DNA of 22,454 nt. Source: a virus. Where the stretch lies: IMG/VR virus record IMGVR_UViG_3300040960_002164, positions 1 to 22,454 of that record; one strand, given 5' to 3'. The notes beneath the pieces were generated by a model, which worked only from the letters and a program-made list of their open reading frames with translations, was not told the DNA's origin and searched no databases. The position numbers and the translations under genes were made by a program. Shown here piece after piece: positions 1-7,155 of this stretch (position 1 is its first letter; each line of letters starts with the position of its first letter).

Positions 1-1090
1 AAGCGTTGTTGTATCCCTTCGCAGTCTCCAAAATAATATTTGGAAATAGCATTGGTTTGATTTCATTGTTCCTATACTTTGCAACTACCTTGTAAGGAAA
101 CTCTGTAATATCGAAAAGAATAAATGCTGAATAGTCATTACCCAATCCACGGGCAACGTCTACGGTCATCATATAATTATGTTCTGGTTTTGGTTTCTCG
201 TAAATATCTAATCCAGCATTTCTTTGTATTGGACTCTCATATACAAGATTTCTAAGTTTTGCTGGATTGATGAGTGTATTGACCGATCCTAAGAATTCAC
301 ACTCAAACTCAACCTTAAACTGTGCTTCAGAAGTGTTGGCAATAGTCTGTTCTTTCCACTGATCATCCCTACCAGGAACTTCAGACCAGTGGACATCAGT
401 AGGCACATACTCGTTTTTATTCCTCTCCGCATCATGCCACATGCGGTAGAAGTGATTCATACCCCTGGGGGTAGAAACGATAATTACCTTTGTGCTCTGT
501 CCAGAAGAAATAGTAGGATAAACAGAGGCAAAGAAGTCATCAGCAATGTGATTCGGGATGAACGCGAACTCGTCAAGAAAGATGACATTATAGGATCCGC
601 CTCGGACAGCAGATGAAGAAGTAGAGTTAGACGAAATCTTGGAGCCATTTTCGAGTTCTAAACTACCTTTGTTCCATGATATAATACCCTGTTGCATCCA
701 CTTTGGCAAGTTTTCGTATGCAAGTTGTAACCTACCTAGAAGATCTCTTGCCGTTGACGCCTTGTTTGCTAGGATGGCGATGTTAACATTATCGTTAAAA
801 ACAGCGTAGTGCAGAAGATATGATACACAAGTAGTAGACTTACCAGTCTGACGTGGCATCTTACAAATATTAAATCTGTTATCATGGAAATTCTGGATAA
901 GTTTTTCCTGAAACGGATACATATTAAAAGGCACTAGACCATGGTCAAGAGAAACGATCTTGATGTAGTTTCTTGCAAAATATACTGGGTCTTCTTTACA
1001 TTTAAGGAACTCAAGGATTTGTTCCTCTGTAAACTCAATTTGTGTATTCGCCTTCTTAAGGTTTGGATTACCTAAGTAAACTTCACTCAT
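1..1090 (-). CDS. 17: Terminase large subunit gp17 (3' end outside window)
   Basis: ATP-driven DNA packaging motor and headful nuclease that docks on the portal. The open frame runs from ATG at 1088-1090 to the left edge, giving 363 complete codons; T4 gp17 is about 610 residues, so the C-terminal half of the nuclease domain is missing. Seen in the translation: Walker A MPRQTGKSTT (Lys84), Walker B VIFLDEF with Asp173 and the catalytic Glu174, a coupling-type motif VSTPRG around residues 205-210, and the start of the RNase H-like nuclease domain, MTVDVARG, with the first metal-binding Asp at 311 (equivalent to T4 Asp401). The N-terminus before Walker A is about 80 residues shorter than in T4. 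The start is supported by a Shine-Dalgarno AGGTGA six bases upstream that overlaps the stop of the preceding gene. It is the last gene of the run seen here and is separated from its small-subunit partner gp16 by three genes. Identity is secure. Confidence 0.96.
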   Translation of the reverse strand, partial: MSEVYLGNPNLKKANTQIEFTEEQILEFLKCKEDPVYFARNYIKIVSLDHGLVPFNMYPFQEKLIQNFHDNRFNICKMPRQTGKSTTCVSYLLHYAVFNDNVNIAILANKASTARDLLGRLQLAYENLPKWMQQGIISWNKGSLELENGSKISSNSTSSSAVRGGSYNVIFLDEFAFIPNHIADDFFASVYPTISSGQSTKVIIVSTPRGMNHFYRMWHDAERNKNEYVPTDVHWSEVPGRDDQWKEQTIANTSEAQFKVEFECEFLGSVNTLINPAKLRNLVYESPIQRNAGLDIYEKPKPEHNYMMTVDVARGLGNDYSAFILFDITEFPYKVVAKYRNNEIKPMLFPNIILETAKGYNNA

Positions 1091-1096
1091 AAAAAA

Positions 1097-1102
1097 TCAC
1101 CT
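1097..1102 (-). promoter_or_regulatory. Shine-Dalgarno site of gp17
   Basis: On the minus strand the sequence reads AGGTGA, followed by six T and then the gp17 ATG. It overlaps the TAG stop of the 451-residue upstream gene, so termination there may feed initiation of gp17. It fixes the start at 1090. Confidence 0.7.
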
Positions 1103-2456
1103 ATCTAGTTTCTCTCCACTGAATAGTATTCCATACATCTGTTGTCGTATTAGTATCTAGGTTCCGAACAATAACGGCAAAAATATTACTGTCATCAGAG
1201 TCAATATTTTGTGCGATATAAGATCTTCTAGCAGTCGTTGGATTAAATGCAACACTAGCAGATGCTTGTTTACCTGATGGATTATTAGCAGCAATCAAAG
1301 TTGCCTGTCTTAAATCTCCACCAGTTGTTGTAAAGTTGGTTCCTGCCGTAACATTATATTCTACTGCCGAATCAGCATCAGCATCCACCCAAGTTCCACC
1401 AGTAATATTACTATTTCCAGGTAATCTCCAAAGTTCAATTCTGCAGTTTGTAGAATCACTCAAAACTTCAATGTCAGTTAATCTTACTGTTGTTCTATTT
1501 GGGATTCCTTTGAATGTATTCTTACAACGAATTGCCATAACACATTGTCTTGCAGTTGCTCCACCAGAAGCGGAAAAAGATATTGGACCATCAAAGGCAC
1601 CAAACTCAACACCAGTCTCAACATATCCACCCTCACTCATTACAGTGGAGCAGATTTGTTCCATTGATGTAATGCCTACAGCAGCCCCAGTATTAGCGAC
1701 CTCACAACGAATGGGAAGAGATGGAAGTGACCAATACGCATGTTCTTCAATATTGGAATGATTAAACTCGTGGAAATAAACCATCTGCCCACCGATGACA
1801 AATCCACAACGAATTCTACCAACACCTAACCACTGAAAGTCTGCTGCGAATAGATGAGTTTTTGTGAAATCTATATTGATACCAGAAAGAGTTGTTCCGT
1901 CTAACTTATCCAGGTTCCAATCGGATTGATTGACAACTGTATCACTGGCAATTCCTGTGTTGTATGATCGTCTTACAACAGAAACAGTTCCGTCTCCCTC
2001 CTGTTGAACAAATACTCCGTTTCTATCGTCAAAATATCCAATCTTCTTCGTAGTATTTTCTCTTACATCAGTGAAGTTAAAACTGGTCAGCACAAATTGA
2101 GACTTACCAGGCATGTAGTGGTGGTACATTCTGGACTGGTGAATCACCTTATCTGTCGCACCAGTTCCAACAATCAAGGCAATAGATGCTGTATTTGGGT
2201 TTACCTCGGTTGTAGATGCTGCACCAACAGTCTTTGTAAGAAGTTCTACCTCTTCACCATAAATGTGAGAATAGTCAGCAAGAGTGAAAGTATCAGATAC
2301 TCTCATTCTACCAAAAGCATCTGATCCACCACTAGTGGGTCCAGAAGTTATTCCACAGTTTCCAATGTTGCCATATCTGTCGGCACACATGAAAACTTCG
2401 AAGAGTGTTCTCTCCTGGTTCAGGTAGTCCTGTTGATTTTTATTCCACTGAGCCAT
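1101..2456 (-). CDS. Probable virion structural protein (GRMRVS family), 451 aa
   Basis: I recognise this as a family of putative structural or tail-fibre-like proteins from marine phages, without a proven role. Motifs that look family-defining are DAFGRMRVS (residues 46-54), YMPGKSQ (114-120), GYFDDRNGVFVQQ (140-152), WNLDKLDG (180-187), FQWLGVGRIRCGFV (207-220) and CSTVMSEGG (269-277). The remainder is beta-type sequence rich in Thr, Ser, Asn and Gly with no predicted membrane segment or signal peptide, as in fibre, spike or decoration proteins. The ATG overlaps the stop of the 102-residue gene as TAATG, and the TAG is ten bases before gp17. Its place between the two terminase genes is odd for a virion protein. 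It could be a receptor-binding, head-decoration or whisker-like protein; the sequence does not decide. Confidence 0.72.
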   Translation of the reverse strand: MAQWNKNQQDYLNQERTLFEVFMCADRYGNIGNCGITSGPTSGGSDAFGRMRVSDTFTLADYSHIYGEEVELLTKTVGAASTTEVNPNTASIALIVGTGATDKVIHQSRMYHHYMPGKSQFVLTSFNFTDVRENTTKKIGYFDDRNGVFVQQEGDGTVSVVRRSYNTGIASDTVVNQSDWNLDKLDGTTLSGINIDFTKTHLFAADFQWLGVGRIRCGFVIGGQMVYFHEFNHSNIEEHAYWSLPSLPIRCEVANTGAAVGITSMEQICSTVMSEGGYVETGVEFGAFDGPISFSASGGATARQCVMAIRCKNTFKGIPNRTTVRLTDIEVLSDSTNCRIELWRLPGNSNITGGTWVDADADSAVEYNVTAGTNFTTTGGDLRQATLIAANNPSGKQASASVAFNPTTARRSYIAQNIDSDDSNIFAVIVRNLDTNTTTDVWNTIQWRETR

Positions 2457-2764
2457 TAATCACTCCAACTTAATCTTTCTGGTCTATACCTTTGAGAACT
2501 TTTGATATTTAATGAACTTGATGTTGCTGGATAAATGTTGTGAACAACCGCTCCAGGATATTCTCCTTGAAGATTTTCTGCAAGTTCATTTTTAGAAGGC
2601 ATAGAACCTTCAATCTCCATTCTATATATTTTTCCTTCCCAGACCACATCAGCGATATATGATTCGCTTGCTTGTTCTGGTGAAGACCCTCCTACATTGA
2701 GAGTTCCATTGAAATCGCCATTGATGGTGATATTTTCTTTTAGAAACTGTTTGAAACTTTTCAT
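2456..2764 (-). CDS. Small protein with capsid-targeting-like N-terminus, 102 aa
   Basis: No experimentally characterised homologue is recognised. The first ten residues, MKSFKQFLKE, match the T4 internal-protein capsid targeting sequence MKTYQEFIAE position by position in character: M-K-S/T-aromatic-polar-polar-F-aliphatic-x-E. In T4 this peptide sends IPI-IPIII into the prohead and is removed by the gp21 protease after (L/I)-x-E. Here LKE (8-10) would be the cleavage site. Residues 13-26 (ITINGDFNGTLNVG) look like a short beta hairpin. The C-terminal half, with VVWEGKIYRMEIEG, LQGEYPGAVV and a basic RYRPERLSW end, looks like a compact alpha/beta fold. The ATG follows the TGA of the 583-residue gene by one base, and the stop overlaps the next ATG as TAATG, so the three inserted genes are likely translationally coupled. 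Delivery into the head is inference from the N-terminus only. Confidence 0.75.
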   Translation of the reverse strand: MKSFKQFLKENITINGDFNGTLNVGGSSPEQASESYIADVVWEGKIYRMEIEGSMPSKNELAENLQGEYPGAVVHNIYPATSSSLNIKSSQRYRPERLSWSD

Positions 2765-2765
2765 A

Positions 2766-4517
2766 TCAGCAATTCCAAGCTCTGAGGGACTTATTGATTC
2801 TGCTATCTGGATCGTTAGCAGTTTTCTTTGAGGTAAGTTTTTTCTTCATACCTTTCATTCTTGCACAGAATGACTTGCGGCGTTTGTTTCCTTTCTTCTT
2901 GCTAGGACGCTTCAAGTCAGATCCAGGATTTTCATGCTCATAAGACTTGCGTCCTTTTTCATTCAAACCTCCTTTAGGATTTTTTCCAGACTTTTTTGTC
3001 CAGGCAGCACCCTCAATGATTTCACCTTCTGGTTCGAAGTGTGCTACCTGAATGGTTTTCTTTGTAGATGCCTGTCTTACTGGTGGTGCCGTCTGCAGAT
3101 GTTTTTTCCAAAAATCCATAGACTCTTTACGCTTTTTTGGGTCAACATTAAGATACTCAGTTGGTTGATATCTCCCCTCACCCCTACCAAAACGACTATC
3201 ACTTTCAGCAAGTTCTTCTCTCCAGTTTGAATATTTTTCTTTTACACAGTTTGGAACAAGTCTCTTACCTTTCTTCTTCATACCCTTTTGAGTATAACCA
3301 TCCCAACACTTCTCATCAATTTTTTGCCCACCTTTAATTGGTTCTGGTTCAATAATATTTACAGTTTCAACATTGAGTGGTTGAAAATCATCTTTCCAGT
3401 TTGAAGTATCATATTCTTCGTTCTTCTTCGACTTTCCATAGTTAGCAGCACCTTTTTTACGACACTGAACCAAACGACCTGATGCATATGCAGAAGGCCA
3501 AACTTTTGCACTTGCTTTTACTTTTTTATAGCAAGCATCTTTCTTACCTTCTTGAAGGGGGTCTTCTGGACCTTTCAGACCAGTCTTGTCAACGTTAAAC
3601 TTTCTTTTATTTGGTTGTGGTTTAGTTGCAGATGCTGGAATTTCTTGACCAACTTTATATGCATTATGTGGAATGCCTTCAAAAACTACTTTACCTTCTG
3701 GTTCGTAAGAATTGATTTGGATTTCATTTCCTTTGATAGTGAATCCAGGTTTGACTTTTTTAAGTGCTCTTTTAATTCTTCCAGGAAGTTTTTCTACAAA
3801 TTCACCAGATTTAGGACCAGCCATGACACTGCCCTTGCCAATTTGACCTCCACCATCAGCATATTCTATCAGTTCACCTTCTAGTTCGAAGTGTGCATTT
3901 CTAACATTTGCAGATCCTTGTGGCTTTGGTTCGACAAATTCACCCCCACCGTATTTTTTAATGAGTGGATCCATTAGTTTTTTTAACCCATCTTTTCTTG
4001 GTGGTATGGGAACTCCAACTTCTTGTAAGTCTTCTCTCCAGTTAGAATAAGATTCTTGTCTCACGTTTTTTGCCTTCCCTTTTCTGTTTGGATTTGGATC
4101 TTCTTTACGCTTTTTTCTTGCTCTCTTATTTCTTTCCTTTTTACTCATTGCAGCACGGTCGTCTGCATCACGGCAATATGGTTTGGTTTTTTGACCCTTT
4201 TGCTTAGCACAAGGTTTGCCATCATATTTACCACCAGTTTGTACCCAACCACCACCTTTGAACCAATCGCGGAGTGAATACCCCTTATCTTTGGAAGACT
4301 TTCCATCACGCTTGCCTTCAGACATATATCCAGCAGCAGCATCTGTATTGTGTTCTGTGTCGGTAATCTTTGCTTGTAGCCAAGCAGGTAAGTTATCATC
4401 ATCAGACATCGAAGAGAGAACTTTTTGAACTCTCTTCAAGTTTGTGATAGAGTTTCTCACCTGGCTTTTCGCCATCGAAACTTCATGGTCCTTTTCTTTA
4501 GAACCCATATTAGACAC
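2766..4517 (-). CDS. Lysine-rich four-module paired-cysteine protein, 583 aa
   Basis: Function unknown. By hand count about 129 Lys+Arg against 76 Asp+Glu (net near +53), so it is strongly basic and could bind DNA. It reads as a chain of small modules: a helical N-terminus with LPAWLQAKIT (43-52); module A, WVQTGGKYDGKPCAK to MSKKERNKRARKKRKED (91-140, Cys103 and Cys115); module B, CYKKVKASAKVWPSAYASG (from 329, Cys329 and Cys352); module C, EKCWDGYTQKGMKKK (402-425, Cys404 and Cys424); module D at the C-terminus (504-583, with GGLNEKGRKSYEHENPG, SFCARMKGM and the final WNC; Cys551 and Cys583), which resembles a domain I know from phage hypotheticals (possibly DUF6321, not verified). These are all eight cysteines. 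Linkers repeat YSNWRE(D/E)L at 157 and 429, with a variant SNWKDDF at 372, and AHFE(L/P)EGE(L/I)IE at 208 and 492, with a variant at 270. Numbering is from the GTG at 4517, which has AAGGA about 13 bases upstream; ATG codons at 4508 and 4475 are alternatives. It follows gp16 by nine bases. Confidence 0.8.
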   Translation of the reverse strand: MSNMGSKEKDHEVSMAKSQVRNSITNLKRVQKVLSSMSDDDNLPAWLQAKITDTEHNTDAAAGYMSEGKRDGKSSKDKGYSLRDWFKGGGWVQTGGKYDGKPCAKQKGQKTKPYCRDADDRAAMSKKERNKRARKKRKEDPNPNRKGKAKNVRQESYSNWREDLQEVGVPIPPRKDGLKKLMDPLIKKYGGGEFVEPKPQGSANVRNAHFELEGELIEYADGGGQIGKGSVMAGPKSGEFVEKLPGRIKRALKKVKPGFTIKGNEIQINSYEPEGKVVFEGIPHNAYKVGQEIPASATKPQPNKRKFNVDKTGLKGPEDPLQEGKKDACYKKVKASAKVWPSAYASGRLVQCRKKGAANYGKSKKNEEYDTSNWKDDFQPLNVETVNIIEPEPIKGGQKIDEKCWDGYTQKGMKKKGKRLVPNCVKEKYSNWREELAESDSRFGRGEGRYQPTEYLNVDPKKRKESMDFWKKHLQTAPPVRQASTKKTIQVAHFEPEGEIIEGAAWTKKSGKNPKGGLNEKGRKSYEHENPGSDLKRPSKKKGNKRRKSFCARMKGMKKKLTSKKTANDPDSRINKSLRAWNC

Positions 4518-4526
4518 AATAATAAA

Positions 4527-4943
4527 CTATTCCTTATTATTTAGAAAACCTTGCTTTAGCATTTTTTGAAGATCTGTTGTTGAACCGACAAAAACTGCAT
4601 TATTAGTAACCGTATTTGGACCTTTCTTGTCAGATTCTTCTTCAACATCTTTGAGTTTCTTCTGCAAATCAATCAATTTGTCTGTCGTATCAGCGACACT
4701 CTTAATTAATTGACCAGCAACTTCATATGCTCTAGGACTTCCACCTTCTCCAGCAAGTTCCATAATTCCATTGATTGCTTCTTGACCCTTTTCAATCAAT
4801 GAATATAAATTTGCCCTCGTATATTCATAATCCTTAGATATATCAGTCTTTTTTTCTGGTTTTTGTATTTTACCAGGTTTATTAGTTTCTACGATGCTAC
4901 TATCGATGTCCAAAGCATCATCAATACTATCAAAATTTTGCAT
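4527..4943 (-). CDS. 16: Terminase small subunit gp16
   Basis: DNA-recognition and regulatory partner of gp17 in packaging; the T4 protein is 164 residues and forms a ring. This one is 138 residues from the ATG at 4941-4943. The central helical part aligns well by eye with T4 gp16: DYEYTRANLYSLIEKGQEA (38 onward), GGSPRAYEVAGQLIKSVADTT (67-87) against T4 ADSPRHMEVFATLMGQM, a coiled-coil stretch DKLIDLQKKLKDVEEE (88-103), and NAVFVGSTTDLQKML (115-129) against T4 NATVFMGSPTELMD. A frame-compatible TTG at 4952 would add three residues and overlap the gp15 stop by four bases, but the ATG five bases after that stop is the simpler start. Identity rests on both motifs and position after gp15. Unusually, gp17 does not follow directly. 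Confidence 0.92.
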   Translation of the reverse strand: MQNFDSIDDALDIDSSIVETNKPGKIQKPEKKTDISKDYEYTRANLYSLIEKGQEAINGIMELAGEGGSPRAYEVAGQLIKSVADTTDKLIDLQKKLKDVEEESDKKGPNTVTNNAVFVGSTTDLQKMLKQGFLNNKE

Positions 4944-4948
4944 GAGAA

Positions 4949-5749
4949 TCAAATGTCTTGTTGACGAGTTGGGCTATAATTCTTACCATCCGAGAAATCT
5001 AACCATTCCTCAGTAAATCCAAAATCATCTCCTGGTTCTGCATCAATTGGATCGGGTACTGCAGTGTATCTAACCTCCCTTGTGGCAGTTTGAGTATCTG
5101 TATTTGTATACATATCAACTTGAACCTTACGAATGAGACCCTCAGTACTGTCAGCGACGGGACCAAACAGATATGTTTTCGCAGTAAATCTGAGAGTATA
5201 AATTAATGCTCTTCTTGTACTAAAGTCTCCCTCATAATCATCTTGGAATGAAATGCTGTCAAGAACCATTGGAATATCTCTCTTTTCACCAATGGAATCT
5301 AGTAAATCAATCGTCAGATTAAATGAAGGTTGGAAAAAAGGTAGAATTTGTTCAATGATTTGTAGCGCATCATCATTCAGTTTTGTTAAAATACTAAGTT
5401 CAAAACCAACATTATATGGTACAGGCATATAAACTTTTTTTATATTTCCACCATCATCACATGCCTTGAAGGTCTGAGTTACACTACTCTTTCTAGTTGG
5501 ATCATAATTTAAAGAAACCATTTCAAATGACATTCTAGGCAATGTAATCTGAACAGCTTTGTTTAAATTTTCTTGCTGTTCAAGTCTAGCTAAAAACTTT
5601 TGAGTTGGTCCATATGCAATAGGAACCCTAATATCACTAAATGCAGTTCCATCTTGTTCAGTATGGCGTATATTGATACCATTAAAAAGAGTACCAAAAG
5701 CTATGATAGTCTTCCTAATAATCTGATGATAGTAATAAGTTCCAAGCAT
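4949..5749 (-). CDS. 15: Tail sheath stabiliser / tail terminator gp15
   Basis: In T4, gp15 forms the hexameric ring that caps the tail tube and sheath and receives the neck. Length here is 266 residues, against 272 in T4. Matching features by eye: the N-terminal tyrosine-rich start MLGTYYYHQIIRK (T4 MFGYFYNSSFRRY), FNGINIRH, RVPIAYGPTQKFLARL (41-56; T4 RVPITYASKEHFMMKL), LPRMSFEMVSLNYDP (70-84), VGFELSILTKLNDDALQIIEQILPFFQPSFN (114-144) and EGLIRK (203-208; T4 EGLIRT). The ATG overlaps the gp14 TAA by one base (TAATG). No SD is needed if initiation is by coupling. A GATAAATA sequence lies about 80 bases upstream inside gp14. Confidence 0.95.
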   Translation of the reverse strand: MLGTYYYHQIIRKTIIAFGTLFNGINIRHTEQDGTAFSDIRVPIAYGPTQKFLARLEQQENLNKAVQITLPRMSFEMVSLNYDPTRKSSVTQTFKACDDGGNIKKVYMPVPYNVGFELSILTKLNDDALQIIEQILPFFQPSFNLTIDLLDSIGEKRDIPMVLDSISFQDDYEGDFSTRRALIYTLRFTAKTYLFGPVADSTEGLIRKVQVDMYTNTDTQTATREVRYTAVPDPIDAEPGDDFGFTEEWLDFSDGKNYSPTRQQDI

Positions 5750-7155
5750 TAATAGTTACCAAAAGGATTTGATTCTGTGAAATCTAACAGTGCATCTGCC
5801 TCAAGTTCGATTTCGTCATTCTGAGCGTATTTATCATATAAGTCATCTATAACTACAGAACGAAGACTAAATTCTGCACCAGAAGTCTGTCCAACAATAG
5901 TTTCACCAGGATAGAATCCAGTTATTGTTCCACCTATTCCTAAGTTGGAAATCTCAAGAATATAATTATCCAAGTTCCAATCCTTAACTCTTGCTGTAGT
6001 ATAAGATCTGCTTCCTTGTACAACTTCATTGAATAAGTATGTTCCTATTCCAAGAATAACATCTGGGTCTGCTACAGTCACTGTAGGAATTCCAACGTAT
6101 TCTGAACCAGAGTTTGTAATGTATATAGAATTTACATAAGAATTAGTTCCATCATATGCCATAGATGCAATACCAGTGGCAACATCTGAACCAGTCGCTG
6201 GGTCTGAAACTGTTATTAGAGGTGCTGTTCCATATCCAGTTCCTCCATCATTAACAACAAATGCAACAACTCCTTGAGAACCACTAGAATTGATAGAGCA
6301 TGTCGCTGCTGCTCCACTTCCCCCTCCACCAACAAATGTGATGGTAGGAATTGTGGTATATCCAATACCAGCAAAAGTCAGATATACATGTTCAATGGAA
6401 GTAACTCCACCTTTAGTCGTTGTAATTGCAACTGCTCTAGCATCATTATTGGGTATTCCTGTTGGTGATGATGTAATTGAAACTAGAGGATCTGATGTAA
6501 ATCCATATCCATCATCATTTAGGTAAATTTTATCAACATATCCAGTTCCAAGAACTGCTGTGACATCTGCAGTTCTTCCAACACCAATCAAATTCAATGT
6601 TGCAATATATCCAATATCTTCAACTAGAGTGTCAATTTCTTCAATATCAGTATCAATGATTTCGTCTTCATATTCGAAGAGTTCACACTGCAACTCATAA
6701 ACATATGTTTTACCTAACTGGTAAAATGGTTTTTCATGCTCAACAAATTTAATTTCAAATAACCTATTTCCCAATGGGAAATAAATCAAATCTCCTTCAC
6801 TTGGTCTTGTTGCAACCTCTATCTGAGCATCTCCAACTAAAAATGGTGCTATAAACTCTTCATATCTCTCCTTAGAGATAATTAAAGTTACGTCATCTCT
6901 CAAACTCATTCCAAATTTTGTGAGAATATCACCTGCACCAGTATACCCATCATATGTACCAACATATGCCTCTATTGAAAAGTTTTCATCAAATTTTGAT
7001 GCTTGAACTTCTTCAATAATTGTCTTCTTATTGACAAACTTTCTTGGGATGTATGTAATCTCAACACCATGCATCCTCAACTGTTCATTGATTAAATCTT
7101 GTATTAATCTTTGTTCAGTATTAGAACCGTGTAGAAAATAGGGATTAAGTGCCAT
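5749..7155 (-). CDS. 14: Neck protein gp14 with a large beta-repeat insertion
   Basis: gp14 is a neck component joining head and tail. T4 gp14 is 256 residues; this one is 468. Residues 1-180 match the T4 protein by eye: [14 protein letters not shown] (29-41; T4 MRGVECYYVPREYV), [22 protein letters not shown] (70-91), [21 protein letters not shown] (119-139; T4 [21 protein letters not shown]) and PFYQLG (143-148). The C-terminus also matches: [10 protein letters not shown] (459-468; T4 FESSPFDNDFMD). Between them about 250 residues (182-435) have no T4 counterpart and consist of four GxGY-type beta repeats plus a [14 protein letters not shown] segment. The insertion is in frame, so the neck core is intact and carries an extra, probably surface-exposed, domain. 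Start ATG overlaps the gp13 stop as TAATG. Confidence 0.95.
   Translation of the reverse strand: [468 protein letters not shown]
5828..5835 (-). promoter_or_regulatory. Possible internal late promoter upstream of gp15
   Basis: The minus strand reads GATAAATA followed by C, the same nine bases as the candidate before gp13. It lies inside the gp14 coding sequence (codons for YDKY), about 80 bases before the gp15 ATG. In AT-rich DNA and within codons this can easily be chance. Confidence 0.2.
5851..6612 (-). repeat. GxGY beta-repeat domain inserted in gp14
   Basis: Protein-level repeats at gp14 residues 182-435. Units are centred on [14 protein letters not shown] (214-227), [22 protein letters not shown] (261-282), [14 protein letters not shown] (303-316) and [14 protein letters not shown] (348-361). 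Each has a Gly-x-Gly-aromatic turn, a strand ending in x(P)xhxV/I, and in the best unit a GGGGSGA loop. Related units occur in gp8 and both giant proteins of this window. Confidence 0.75.

Noticed and set aside
1336-1761. 141-codon open frame on the plus strand
   Set aside because: Antisense to the 451-residue gene, no recognisable motif, and all genuine genes are on the minus strand.
4145-4402. 85-codon minus-strand frame
   Set aside because: Nested in another frame of the 583-residue gene; the overlapping frame has clear modular protein features and this one has none.
4943-4952. TTG at 4952 as the gp16 start
   Set aside because: It would only add three residues; an ATG three codons on, just after the gp15 stop, is more likely.
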